Of a stretch of DNA of 60,845 nucleotides, positions 33,519 to 42,070 are shown in pieces. Source of the DNA: Micromonosporaceae bacterium (GTDB taxonomy: Bacteria; Actinomycetota; Actinomycetes; Mycobacteriales; Micromonosporaceae); assembly GCA_020027875.1 (NCBI GenBank), contig JAHRHA010000018.1, positions 1-60,845 on the forward strand, in the 5' to 3' direction. The position numbers were made by a program, and so were the translations under genes. Below the pieces are notes generated by a model. That model saw nothing but the letters and a program-made list of their open reading frames with translations. It was not told the origin of the DNA and did no database searches. Positions within the stretch are counted from its first letter, which is position 1, and each line of letters starts with the position of its first letter.

Positions 33519-35105
33519 CTACCGTCTCACTCGCCGGCCGCCCCAATCGCCCAGCTGCGCGCACCCCTCGTGAGGAAGATCCGGCGGCGGGCCGGACTCG
33601 ATCAGCCGCCACAGGGCGTCGGTGTCGAGGTGTGTCTCGACGAGATCGCCGAGCAGGTTTAGCATGCGCTCACGGACGACGGCGAATCTGGTGTCCGGGG
33701 CCACGGTGAATCCAGTCCTTCCGGCGAGCCGCGCGGCCTCGGTGAGGAACGCCCGACGGAATTCGTCCGATTCGAGGACGCCGTGCCAGTGGGTCCCGAA
33801 CACGTTGGCTAGGCTGGCACCCTCGGGTGTGCCATCGGCGTAGCACAGCAACGGCTGGACCTCCTCGGGGCGCCGCGAGACGTAACCGTGGTGGATCTCG
33901 TACCCCCGCACCGGTATCCGGCCGAACCGCCCGTCGGCGGTACCGATCGGCCGGGCCAGGGTCTTCGCCGAGCGAAACGTGATCTCGATCGGTGCCAGTC
34001 CGAGCCCGGCAACTGTCCCACGGCGGCTCTCCACGTCGTCGTGGATGCGCTCGGCGAGCATCTGGAATCCGCCGCAGATGCCAAGAAGCGGCTTGCCGGC
34101 GGCCGCATGCCGGGCCACGGCATCCGCCAGTCCGGACTCCCTCAGCCACACCAGGTCATCCACTGTGGACTTGGAACCGGGTAGCACGACCAGGTCGGCC
34201 TCGTCCAGCTCGGCGGCCTCCACAGTGAGGCGCACCCGGACGCCAGGCTCAATGGCCAACGCTTCGGCGTCGGTCGCGTTGGAGATTCTGGGCAGGCGGA
34301 CTACCGCAACGCGTAGCCACTCGCCGCCTAGAGCAGGTTCGGGCCGGCCGAGCAGGCGCCCGTATGCCAGCGAGTCCTCGGCATCGAGCCACAGGTCGAG
34401 GTGAAAGGGCAGCACGCCGTAGGTGGGACGTCCGGTTAGCGAGCGCAGCATGTCGAGGCCGGGGTGGAGCAGATCGAGCTCGCCGCGGAATCGATTGATG
34501 ATGAAGCCGGCGACGAGTGCCTGGTCCTCAGCGTCGAGGAGGGCCAGCGTGCCGAAGAGAGAGGCAAAGACGCCGCCGCGGTCGATGTCGCCGACGATGA
34601 TGGTTGGGAGGTGCGCGGCTCGGGCAAGGCCCATGTTGACGAAGTCCGAGTCGCGTAGGTTGATCTCGGCCGGGCTGCCGGCTCACTCGCAGACCACGAC
34701 GTCGTACTCGCCGCGCAGCTCCGCGAGCGTGTCGAGGGCGGCGGAGGCGAGCATCGGCTTGAGCTCGCGGAAGTTCGACGCCGTGATGTGGCCGACGGCG
34801 TGGCCGTTCAGCACTACCTGGCTCGACAGGTCGGGCCCGGGTTTGAGGAGCACGGGATTGAACCGGACGTCCGGCTCCAGACCACACGCGGCGGCCTGCA
34901 TGGCCTGCGCCCGACCGACCTCTCCGCCGCGGCCGGATGCATCGATAGCGATGGCCGAGTTGTTGGACATGTTCTGCGCCTTGAAAGGCGCGACCTTCAC
35001 CCCGCGCCTGCGCAGCCATCGACAGATTCCGGCCGTGATCACGCTCTTGCCCGCGTCCGAATGGGCTACGAGCAGACCCCGGCCGGTCACCGGCACCGGC
35101 GCCAT
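33519..35105 (-). pseudogene. cobQ: cobQ (cobyric acid synthase) interrupted by in-frame TGA
   Basis: CobQ amidates adenosyl-cobyrinic acid diamide in late cobalamin synthesis. From the ATG at 35105 the N-terminal half reads to VVVCE, then TGA at 34685-34683. The same frame continues at once with [23 protein letters not shown]. The family has EGAGSPAE here, so GGA for Gly has become TGA. The P-loop is also short: [12 protein letters not shown] instead of GTTSDAGKS after GLLVA, a 6-bp loss. The amidotransferase part is intact (GICGGFQML Cys, THWHGVLES). An ATG at 34634 could restart the C-terminal half. Decay, sequencing error or readthrough remain possible, but two lesions favour decay. Confidence 0.85.
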
Positions 35106-36091
35106 GGCTTCGCGAGCGCGTGCGCGGCACACAGGACCAGGGCGGCCGCTCCAACCGCGGCCGAGAGTTGGGCCGCTCGCCGCACGTCCCGCGCGACCGG
35201 AAGTGGTCCGTCGCCGAGGACCGGGCGGTCCTCCACGCGTCCGAAGTAGACGTTGCGGCCGCCCAGACTGACCCCGAGCGCGCCAGCCACGGCGGCCTCG
35301 CATTGGCCCGAGTTGGGGCTCGGGTGGCGGTTGCCGTCGCGTAGCCAGACCCACGCGGCCCGGCCAGGTGATCCGCTGACGAGCGGAGCGGCGACCGCGG
35401 TGAGCGCTGCCGTGAGGCGGCTCGGGACGAGGTTCGCCACGTCGTCTGCCCGGGCCGAGGCAGTGCCGAACCGGGCGTACTTGGCCGACCGGTGCCCGAC
35501 CATCGCGTCCAGCGTGTTGATCGCGCGGTAGCCGACCAGGCCGGGTAGGCCAGCGATGGCGCCCCAGACCAGCGGCGCGACGACAGCGTCGGACGTGTTC
35601 TCCGCGACGGATTCCACCGTTGCCCGAGCGATCTCCGAGTTGTCCAGTGTGGAGGGATCCCGCCCACAGAGGTTCGGCAGCCGCCTGCGGGCCGCCCGGA
35701 GATCTCCGGCGTCGAGGGAATCGGCCATCGCCTCGGCTTCGCGCCGCAGAGAGGCCCCGCCGAGCACGGCCCAGGTGGTCGCGGCCACGAGCGCAGAGCG
35801 GGCGATGGGTCGGCGTTGCGTTGCGATGGCCGCGGCGCACGCGACCAGCACCGGCATGCCGACGGCGATGGCGGCGTGCCGCGCTCCAGCTGCCCGGTCC
35901 ACCGCGTACGTCCGACGCTCAAGGGCCGCCGCCAGCCGGCCGTACCCCGCGACCGGGTGGAACCGACGCGGATCGCCGAGGGCGGCGTCGAGCGCATAGC
36001 CGGTAACGAGCCCAACCGCGTTAGCGATCGCGCGCGCCCTGCCCTGACGGCGATCTTGGATGCTTTTCGGTGTCCCCACCCCGATAATCAT
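35087..36091 (-). CDS. cbiB: Adenosylcobinamide-phosphate synthase CbiB/CobD
   Basis: About 334 residues. This membrane enzyme joins cobyric acid to aminopropanol phosphate. [66 protein letters not shown] and [13 protein letters not shown] are clear family motifs. Hydrophobic segments lie at about 56-95, 146-165 and near the C-terminus. The ATG at 36091 overlaps the stop of the amine oxidase (ATGA), but it lies inside an 11-bp hairpin, and the first ~20 residues do not look conserved. A start nearer the GYALD motif is possible. The 3' end overlaps cobQ by 19 bp. Confidence 0.9.
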   Translation of the reverse strand: MIIGVGTPKSIQDRRQGRARAIANAVGLVTGYALDAALGDPRRFHPVAGYGRLAAALERRTYAVDRAAGARHAAIAVGMPVLVACAAAIATQRRPIARSALVAATTWAVLGGASLRREAEAMADSLDAGDLRAARRRLPNLCGRDPSTLDNSEIARATVESVAENTSDAVVAPLVWGAIAGLPGLVGYRAINTLDAMVGHRSAKYARFGTASARADDVANLVPSRLTAALTAVAAPLVSGSPGRAAWVWLRDGNRHPSPNSGQCEAAVAGALGVSLGGRNVYFGRVEDRPVLGDGPLPVARDVRRAAQLSAAVGAAALVLCAAHALAKPWRRCR

Positions 36092-36099
36092 CCAAGATC
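36052..36099 (-). promoter_or_regulatory. Hairpin enclosing the cbiB start codon
   Basis: GATCTTGGATG (36052-36062) pairs perfectly with CATCCAAGATC (36089-36099) around a 26-nt loop. The right arm holds the oxidase stop and the presumed cbiB ATG. It may couple cbiB translation to the upstream gene, or it may be a terminator with cbiB starting downstream. Confidence 0.5.
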
Positions 36100-37221
36100 C
36101 ACGAACGAGCGGGCGGGATCGAAGAGAGCGATCGGATGCGGCGTGGAGCCCTTTGTGACCAGGTCGGTCAGGATCTCCCCGACCACTGGCGCGAACTTGA
36201 AGCCGTGTCCGGAGAACCCACACGCCACCGCAACATTCGGGTGGGCGGGATGCAGGCCCAGCACAAAATGCTCGTCGGGAGTGAGCGTGTAAAGGCATGG
36301 CTTCGAGCCGAGCCAATCCCCAGCAGCCAGCGCGGGTAACCGCGTCGCGAGCCAGGCGCGCATCGCAGAGATCTCCTCCTCGCGAACCGGGGCGGCGCCG
36401 GCATCCGGGTCCACCGCCTCGTCGCCGTGATGAAGCGACGCCTTGACCGCGCCGCCCACCGCCGGCAGGCCGTACGCGGTCTTTCCCGGTCCGTACTCCC
36501 AGATCCAGACCGGGAACCGACCCGGCTCGAACCAGGTCCCGTCCGCAGCGCGCCAGTAGTGCTGCACCCGGCGCTGGACCCGCAACGGCACGCGCAAGCG
36601 GGTCAGCGCCGGAGCCCAGGCGCCGGGGGCGAGCACGAGCCGGTCGGCGTGCAGGTCACCGGCGGCGGTCGTCACCGTGACGCCGTCCTCGGTTGCGCTC
36701 CAGTCCTCGACCGCCAGACCGATGCGCAGGTCTGCTCCCGCAGTGGCGGCGAGCCGAAGGTGGGCGGCGATCGCCTGCTCCGGACGCACCAGGCCGGCGA
36801 TCTCCTCGAAGAGTCCGACCTCATCATCCGCCGGGGTGAAGGAGGGAAACCTGCGCCGCACCTCGGCCGGATTGAGCAACTCGTGCGGCAACCCGTGCGC
36901 CTGGGCGGCGGTCAGCGCACCGGCGACCGCCGCCGACTCCGGCCGGCCCAGCATCAGCCCGCCTGTCGTCGTCAGCACGGTCTCGCCGGCCGTCAATTCG
37001 AGCGCCCGCCATAGTTCATACGACCGGCGGACCAGGGGCACGTACTCGGCGCCCTCCATGTAGGCCATCCGGATGATCCGTGACCCGCCCCCGTGCGCGC
37101 CCCGCTCGTGCGGCGGAGCGAATCGGTCCACACCGACGACCCGCACGCCCCGCGCAGCGAGATGGTAGGCGGCGGCGGCCCCCATGCTGCCCAGCCCCAC
37201 CACGATCACACCGGCTCGCAC
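36088..37221 (-). CDS. FAD-dependent amine oxidase, N-methyltryptophan/sarcosine oxidase family
   Basis: A 377-residue flavoprotein. The GTG at 37221 puts the FAD-binding motif VIVVGLGSMGAAAAYHLA within the first residues; the frame upstream is a shadow. AHGGGSRIIRMAYMEG, LVLAPGAWAPAL and KPCLYTLTPDEHF match monomeric sarcosine/N-methyltryptophan oxidase (SolA). The Cys of the KPCLYT motif corresponds to the covalent flavin attachment site. CGFSGHGFKFAPVVGEI near the end is the second flavin motif. It should oxidise a secondary amine to an aldehyde plus primary amine and hydrogen peroxide. It heads the leftward run containing cbiB and cobQ; a metabolic link is not evident. Confidence 0.9.
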   Translation of the reverse strand: MRAGVIVVGLGSMGAAAAYHLAARGVRVVGVDRFAPPHERGAHGGGSRIIRMAYMEGAEYVPLVRRSYELWRALELTAGETVLTTTGGLMLGRPESAAVAGALTAAQAHGLPHELLNPAEVRRRFPSFTPADDEVGLFEEIAGLVRPEQAIAAHLRLAATAGADLRIGLAVEDWSATEDGVTVTTAAGDLHADRLVLAPGAWAPALTRLRVPLRVQRRVQHYWRAADGTWFEPGRFPVWIWEYGPGKTAYGLPAVGGAVKASLHHGDEAVDPDAGAAPVREEEISAMRAWLATRLPALAAGDWLGSKPCLYTLTPDEHFVLGLHPAHPNVAVACGFSGHGFKFAPVVGEILTDLVTKGSTPHPIALFDPARSFVDLG

Positions 37222-37255
37222 GCCACGCAGCCTAGCCGGGCCACGGGCCGGACGA

Positions 37256-37301
37256 TCCGGCGGAGATGTGCGGGCCGACCACCCCGCGCATCTCCGCCGG
37301 A
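37256..37301 (-). terminator. Hairpin terminator downstream of ssb
   Basis: Arms 37256-37274 and 37283-37301 pair at 18 of 19 positions (the exception is a T/C difference that can wobble in one orientation) with an 8-nt loop. It begins 14 nt after the ssb stop. There is no T-run, as is common in this genome. Confidence 0.75.
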
Positions 37302-37315
37302 CCTGAAGGGGATCG

Positions 37316-38050
37316 TCAGGCCGGTACGGGCTGACGCCCGCGCCGGCGGCTGCGGCTGCCGGACCCGCCAGAACCGGCGTCCGCGCCAGCGGTCTCCCCC
37401 TCGTCTGTGTCGTCCTCGCCGCTCTCCTCGTCCGTCTTCGTCGGGTCGAGGCCGGCGTTGCGGAGGATCGCCATCGCCTCGACGTCGGTGTCCGGGATGT
37501 CCGGTCCGTTGTAGCTCTCGCCGTAGCCAAAGTCGTGGTACGACTCCTCCGCGGACTCCCCCGCCGGTCGGTCCCCGTTGACTTGGCCGAAGATTGTGCT
37601 GCCTGGGACCGGAACGGCGCGGGTGAGTTCACCGTTGACGCGACTCTCCGAGTCCTCGTCCTCGATCACCGACCGCACGGTGTCGGGCTTCATCTTGTGG
37701 AAGTCCGCGCGTCCGCGCGACAGGTCGTGACCCACCGTGTCGGCGTCGACCTCGTACGCGATGCGCGTCTCTCCCTGCTCGTTCTTCCACTCGCGAGTGG
37801 AAATCCGTCCGTAGACGACGACAGGGTCACCGGAGAAGACCGAGCCAACGACGCCGTCGGCCAGGCGGCGCCAGCAGTTCACCTTGATGCGCAGGTTCGC
37901 CGCGTCGACCCACACCTGGTTCTCCCGGTCGAAGCGGCGGGCGTTCGTGACGACCCGAAAGCTCGCCACGACCGCGTTGGACTTCTCGATCAACTTGCGC
38001 TCGGGCGTTTGTAACGCCGTACCGACGATCGTGACATATGTATCGAACAT
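37316..38050 (-). CDS. ssb: Single-stranded DNA-binding protein, second-type paralogue
   Basis: A 244-residue protein with GGAGAGGCG just before the ATG. The N-terminal OB fold (about 1-115) has MFDTYVTIVGTALQ, ASFRVVTNARRFDREN, VNCWRRLADGVVGS and VVVYGRISTREWKNEQGE. The acidic C-terminal tail ends in a basic patch (RSRRRGRQPVPA). The DDDIPF-type tip that recruits repair proteins in the main SSB is absent. It resembles SsbB-type proteins of actinobacteria more than the rpsF-operon SSB. The gene stands alone with two DnaA boxes about 100 bp upstream and a hairpin terminator downstream. Confidence 0.9.
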   Translation of the reverse strand: MFDTYVTIVGTALQTPERKLIEKSNAVVASFRVVTNARRFDRENQVWVDAANLRIKVNCWRRLADGVVGSVFSGDPVVVYGRISTREWKNEQGETRIAYEVDADTVGHDLSRGRADFHKMKPDTVRSVIEDEDSESRVNGELTRAVPVPGSTIFGQVNGDRPAGESAEESYHDFGYGESYNGPDIPDTDVEAMAILRNAGLDPTKTDEESGEDDTDEGETAGADAGSGGSGSRSRRRGRQPVPA

Positions 38051-38150
38051 CGCCTCTCCCAGATCTCGAATCCACACTGGACGCTGCTGGATCGATCCAG
38101 GCACAAGCGTGTACGTCCGCTGAGGCGCTGTCACCACGCCGAGCAGGATC

Positions 38151-38178
38151 TGTGGATAACTTCGTGGGGTGTGGATAA
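38151..38178. promoter_or_regulatory. Two DnaA boxes upstream of ssb
   Basis: TGTGGATAA occurs at 38151-38159 and 38170-38178, same orientation, 19 bp apart. Each is the exact complement of the consensus TTATCCACA. They may let DnaA regulate ssb. Two boxes alone do not make an origin. Confidence 0.65.
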
Positions 38179-38740
38179 CCCACCGGGAGCCGTGATCCGT
38201 GACGACCAGCGCATCTTGGCTGAGTGACGATTCAGGTCTGCACCGACGCTCGCCCAGCGACGAAGAGTGTCCCTTGCGGAGCGTACGGCCGTAACCGTCG
38301 CCGGCGTCTCCAGGATGGGCGCGTTCGTTGCGAGCGGGGCCCGTTCCACCGTGCGTGGCGCGGCCGGATGCCGTAGCGGGCCTCGATCTGTTCGCCCAGC
38401 TGTGCTCCGTTGGCCCGCGGCGGCGCCGCGGCTGGGAACGCGATGATCTCCGGGTGAGTTTGACCGGCCTGTGCTGGCCCCAGTTGCCATCCAGCAGCCC
38501 GCCCATCTCGGCCTCTACGAAGGCAGCCTGGACCACGTAGAATCTACCGGTTGACCAATGCGTTGATGTGATACGGAACCGGAGCCTCTGCCTCCGTTGA
38601 CTGACTGTCTACTTCAGACACGGGGTCGTCGAGTCATCGTTAGCCGACGAGCCACGTCGTCACTGCATTGAGTTCCGTCACGTCGATCACCAGGTCAAGT
38701 GGGGCCACAGCCAACGCGCGTCGACGTCGAGCGCAGCGCC

Positions 38741-38812
38741 TCAAGATCCCCGTGATCATGAGCTGACCGTCGCGAAACAGCGTCGATCATGACCTCCAGG
38801 TCATGATCGACG
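38741..38812 (+). repeat. Dispersed ~72-bp repeat, copy C, full length
   Basis: TCAAGATCCCC, GTGATCATGAGCTGACCG, TCGCGAAACAG, then the perfect 32-bp palindrome at 38781-38812 with central CC. It ends 20 bp after the SRPBCC gene stop (reading that gene leftward), so it again marks a gene 3' end. Confidence 0.92.
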
Positions 38813-38831
38813 GGTATCGCCGTGGGCCTGG

Positions 38832-39386
38832 CTATCGGCGAGCGCGCCGTTCCGCCTCGGCCTTGACCGCGGTGAAGGTAGCGGCGACGACCGCCTCCCA
38901 CCGCTGGGCGACGACGTTGCCCCACGCCGCGCCGAGGGCCCAACCGTCGGTGCCAAGCTCACCGATGTACGACAGCTCGCAGCCACTCTCCTGCTCCTCG
39001 AGGAGGAACTGTTCGACCACGTGCGGCACCGGGCCGCGCACGAGCCTGAAGTCGACTCGCCCGGGCGGGGTAAAACGAACTGTCTCCACCGTTACCGCCG
39101 TGAGGCCGCCATGGACTGGGGTACGGTGCGCGGCGAGGACCATGTCGTTGCCGCGCTCCAGAACAGTGATCTTCTCGGCCACCACCCGCGTCTGGCGGCC
39201 GAGGTACGGCTCGGCAAGGACGTCGAAGACCAGCTCGCGGGAGGCCTCGATGTCCACGCTCAACGGGCCGAGCGGGCGCACCCGGCGGCCGACGCCGAGA
39301 TCGACGTTAACCGCCCCAGTGACCACTCCCAGATACAAAGCGGCCGCACCACCGCCCAGGATCGCCGCCCCAGCCCACCTGTTCAT
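38832..39386 (-). CDS. SRPBCC family protein with N-terminal membrane helix
   Basis: A 184-residue protein with GGAGG 5 nt before the ATG. Residues 4-27 (WAGAAILGGGAAALYLGVVTG) form a signal anchor. The rest is a START/SRPBCC-like beta-grip domain: PLSVDIEASRELVFDVLAEPYLG at the start, VETVRFTPPGRVDFRLVRGPVP in the middle and a C-terminal helix. The family binds small hydrophobic ligands. The ligand and role are unknown. It lies 21 bp after the symporter gene and so is probably co-transcribed with it. Confidence 0.82.
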   Translation of the reverse strand: MNRWAGAAILGGGAAALYLGVVTGAVNVDLGVGRRVRPLGPLSVDIEASRELVFDVLAEPYLGRQTRVVAEKITVLERGNDMVLAAHRTPVHGGLTAVTVETVRFTPPGRVDFRLVRGPVPHVVEQFLLEEQESGCELSYIGELGTDGWALGAAWGNVVAQRWEAVVAATFTAVKAEAERRARR

Positions 39387-39407
39387 CCGCGCCTCCGCTC
39401 ACCATGC

Positions 39408-40295
39408 TTACCGCACGGCGTCGGCCGGCACGACTGGGGTCCGGAGGCGGGTGACGAGATAACCGAAGACGGCCGCGGTGAAGAACATAACGATGCCGTA
39501 GACGGCCGCCGGGATAGCCATCTGCGTGCTGTTCAGCAGGGCGGGACTCAGCGCGATGGTTATCGCCAGCGTGCTGTTGTGAATGCCGATCTCGAACCCT
39601 GCCGCGATGGAGGCGCGCCGGTCGACGCCAGCCAGCCTCGGCGCGCCGTACCCGATGATCAGGCTCAGTACGTTAAATACCAGCGCGACGACCCCGACCG
39701 CAAGGAAGTAGTCGGCGATGTTCTCGCGCTCCTTGAGCACCGCGCCGGCGATGACCGCGACGAGGACGATCACCGAGAGGATCTTCACCGGCTTGTTGAG
39801 CTTGTTCGCCGCGTCGGGGAACCGGGCGCGGATGGCCATGCCGAGCGCCACCGGAATGAGCACGATGGCGAAAACCTGCAGCACCTTGTCGAACTGCAAA
39901 CCGATCGAGGCAGCGTCGCTGAGGAAGTAGGCAGCGGAGAGGTTGACGACGATCGGCAGGGTGATGACTGCCAGCACCGAGTTGATGGCGGTCAGTGTGA
40001 CGTTGAGCGCAACATGCCCGCCAAAGAGATGGCTGTAGAGATTGGCCGTGGTGCCGCCGGGGGAGGCGGCCAGGAGCATCATCCCGACGGCAAGCTCAGG
40101 CGCGAGATCGAAGGCGATCACCAGTCCAAAACACAGCGCCGGGAGCAGCAGGACCTGGCAGGCCAGCGCGACCAGCGCCGCCTTCGGGTATTGCATGACC
40201 CGACGGAAGTCGTCCACCGTCAGCCCGAGTCCCAGGCCGAGCATGATGATGCCGAGCGCGACAGGAAGACCGATCAGGGTCAATGCCGAGTCCAT
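39408..40295 (-). CDS. Bile acid:sodium symporter (BASS) family transporter
   Basis: A 295-residue polytopic membrane protein with about nine to ten hydrophobic helices. The family motifs are LLAASPGGTTANLYSHL (about 78-94) and EIGIHNSTLAITIAL (about 235-249), which form the crossing helices and sodium site. Bacterial members carry organic anions such as pantoate, pyruvate-like acids or sterol acids, so the substrate cannot be named. It is followed by the SRPBCC gene in the same direction. Some 75 bp separate it from the LLM oxidoreductase end. Confidence 0.9.
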   Translation of the reverse strand: MDSALTLIGLPVALGIIMLGLGLGLTVDDFRRVMQYPKAALVALACQVLLLPALCFGLVIAFDLAPELAVGMMLLAASPGGTTANLYSHLFGGHVALNVTLTAINSVLAVITLPIVVNLSAAYFLSDAASIGLQFDKVLQVFAIVLIPVALGMAIRARFPDAANKLNKPVKILSVIVLVAVIAGAVLKERENIADYFLAVGVVALVFNVLSLIIGYGAPRLAGVDRRASIAAGFEIGIHNSTLAITIALSPALLNSTQMAIPAAVYGIVMFFTAAVFGYLVTRLRTPVVPADAVR

Positions 40296-40372
40296 GGCAT
40301 CAGATTGTTTCCCACCGGTGAACGCCGCACATCCACCGTTTCGGCCGTATCGGCGGGGTCGCTATCACCCGC

Positions 40373-41227
40373 TCACAGCACGGCGTCGGCCAGCCGGTCC
40401 ACCTCGTCGACGGAGGCGACCGTCGGGTCGAAGACCAGTTCGGTGACGCCGGCATCCGCGAAGGCCCGGACCACGTCCTTGGCGGCCTGGGGTGAGCGTA
40501 TGGCCCCTTCGACGATCGCCCCGACCCAGTCGCCCAGGAAGGCGTAGTAGCGGCGCAGCGATGCCCGCGACGCGTCGTCATCGCCGAGGCCGAAGTAGAT
40601 CAACGCGGCGATGCGCGGCTCGCCTTCGCGGCCAGCCTCATGCCATGCCGTGCGCACCTTCTCGGCCATCGGCGCGACCATGGCCGGCCCGCCACCACCG
40701 GCGGTCCACCCCTCCCCGTACTGCACCGTGCGCCGCACCACGGTGTCGGTTTGGCCGCCGATCAGGACCGGTATCCGGTTGCCCGCCGCGGGGGGTGGCC
40801 CGACCGGGAACTCGTCCCCAGTCACGCTCTCGCCGGCCCACGCGCGGTGCAGAAGGTCGAGTGTCTCGTCCATCAGCCGACCACGGCGATCAAACGGCCG
40901 GTCCATCGCCGCAAAGTCGTCGGCCCGGCCACCGACAGCGACACCCAGGGTGAGCCGGCCACCGGACATCGCGTCCAGGCTCGCGCTCGCCTTCGCTAGC
41001 CATACCGGCGGATACAGCGGCGCCAGCACGACGTCACTGAACAGCCCGATCCTCGACGTTGCGCCCGCGGCGACCGCCAGTGTGGTCAGGGAATCGTACG
41101 ACGGATAGACGATCCGATCGATCGTCGCCAACGTGGAGAAGCCCCGGTCCTCGGCTCGCCGTGCCCAATCCACGATGGCCGGCCCCTCGATACTCAGCGT
41201 GTTCGGAAGCCCAATCCCAATGTCCAC
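40373..41227 (-). CDS. LLM class (F420-dependent type) oxidoreductase
   Basis: A 284-residue TIM-barrel protein. The GTG at 41227 has GGGAGG 7-8 nt upstream and gives the family start VDIGIGLPNTL. ATIDRIVYPSYDSL, IGLFSDVVLAPLYPPVWLAK, DAMSGGRLTLGVAVGGRADDF and PVLIGGQTDTVVRR are typical of luciferase-like monooxygenase-fold enzymes. In actinobacteria most use F420H2 rather than FMNH2, which is an inference here. It is divergent from the crotonase gene with 60 bp between. Confidence 0.9.
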   Translation of the reverse strand: MDIGIGLPNTLSIEGPAIVDWARRAEDRGFSTLATIDRIVYPSYDSLTTLAVAAGATSRIGLFSDVVLAPLYPPVWLAKASASLDAMSGGRLTLGVAVGGRADDFAAMDRPFDRRGRLMDETLDLLHRAWAGESVTGDEFPVGPPPAAGNRIPVLIGGQTDTVVRRTVQYGEGWTAGGGGPAMVAPMAEKVRTAWHEAGREGEPRIAALIYFGLGDDDASRASLRRYYAFLGDWVGAIVEGAIRSPQAAKDVVRAFADAGVTELVFDPTVASVDEVDRLADAVL

Positions 41228-41287
41228 GATCCCGCCTCCCACGAGGTAATTCCAGCCGTCCCACTCCAGACCGTAGCCCGTGCGACC

Positions 41288-42070
41288 ATGGCCGGCATGT
41301 CTGTCCGCATGGAGCGCACCGGTCCGGTGACCACCGTGATCCTGTCCCGACCCGACGTCCGCAACGCGGTGGACGGCCCGACCGCTCTCGCGCTCGCCGA
41401 CGCCTTCCGGGAGTTCGAGGATGATCCCGCCGCGCAGGTGGCCGTGCTGTGGGGCGAGGGTGGCACGTTCTGTGCCGGCGCCGACCTCAAGGCCGTTGGC
41501 ACGCCGCGCGGCAATCGGATCGATCCGGGTGGCGACGGGCCGATGGGGCCGACGCGGATGCGACTGACCAAGCCGGTGATCGCGGCCGTCGCCGGACATG
41601 CGGTCGCTGGCGGCCTGGAGCTCGCGCTCTGGTGCGACCTGCGGGTCGCCGAATCGGACGCGATATTCGGGGTGTTCTGCCGGCGCTGGGGTGTCCCCCT
41701 CATCGATGGCGGCACGGTGCGACTGCCGCATTTGATCGGGCTCAGCCGAGCGATGGATCTGATCCTCACCGGCCGGCCGGTGCCGGCGGTGGAGGCGCAC
41801 CAGATGGGACTCGTGAACCGGATCGTCGAGCCCGGTCAGGCCCGGCCAGCGGCGGAACAGCTAGCCACCGAGATCGCCAGCTTTCCCGCCACGTGCATGC
41901 GCAACGACCGCAGCTCCACCCTCGGGCAGCACGGCTTGCCGGAGGATCAGGCCATGGCGCAGGAGTTCCGCCTGGGGCTGGAGTCGCTCGCGGTCGACGG
42001 CCAGGCCGGCGCCGCACGGTTCGCCGCCGGCGCCGGCCGACACGGGAGCCCGAGCGGTATGGGCGGCTAG
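41288..42070 (+). CDS. Crotonase family enoyl-CoA hydratase/isomerase
   Basis: A 260-residue crotonase-fold enzyme. The oxyanion-hole motifs are GTFCAGADLKA (about 57-67) and GHAVAGGLELALWCDLRVAE. FCRRWGVPLIDGGTVRLPHLIG supplies the acid region: the Glu pair of true hydratases is partly replaced (Asp in PLIDGG), so it may be an isomerase or a dehalogenase-like member. An alternative start is the ATG at 41297. It overlaps the 3' end of the convergent ligD gene by 4 bp. Confidence 0.88.
   Translation: MAGMSVRMERTGPVTTVILSRPDVRNAVDGPTALALADAFREFEDDPAAQVAVLWGEGGTFCAGADLKAVGTPRGNRIDPGGDGPMGPTRMRLTKPVIAAVAGHAVAGGLELALWCDLRVAESDAIFGVFCRRWGVPLIDGGTVRLPHLIGLSRAMDLILTGRPVPAVEAHQMGLVNRIVEPGQARPAAEQLATEIASFPATCMRNDRSSTLGQHGLPEDQAMAQEFRLGLESLAVDGQAGAARFAAGAGRHGSPSGMGG

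Larger units (their letters stand above)
38051..38831. other. 781-bp spacer without a convincing gene
   Basis: It holds the ssb promoter region with two DnaA boxes, a possible decayed reading frame on the minus strand (about 38300-38540), and repeat copy C. Several frames are open by GC bias but none has a start with SD and a coherent protein. A TTGACC at about 38552 might be a -35 element. Confidence 0.6.

Noticed and set aside
34683..34685. Selenocysteine codon in cobQ
   Set aside because: The family has Gly here, not Cys or Sec, and no SECIS-like hairpin was evident just downstream.
38151..38178. Replication origin
   Set aside because: There are only two DnaA boxes, with no AT-rich unwinding region and no dnaA, dnaN or gyr genes nearby.
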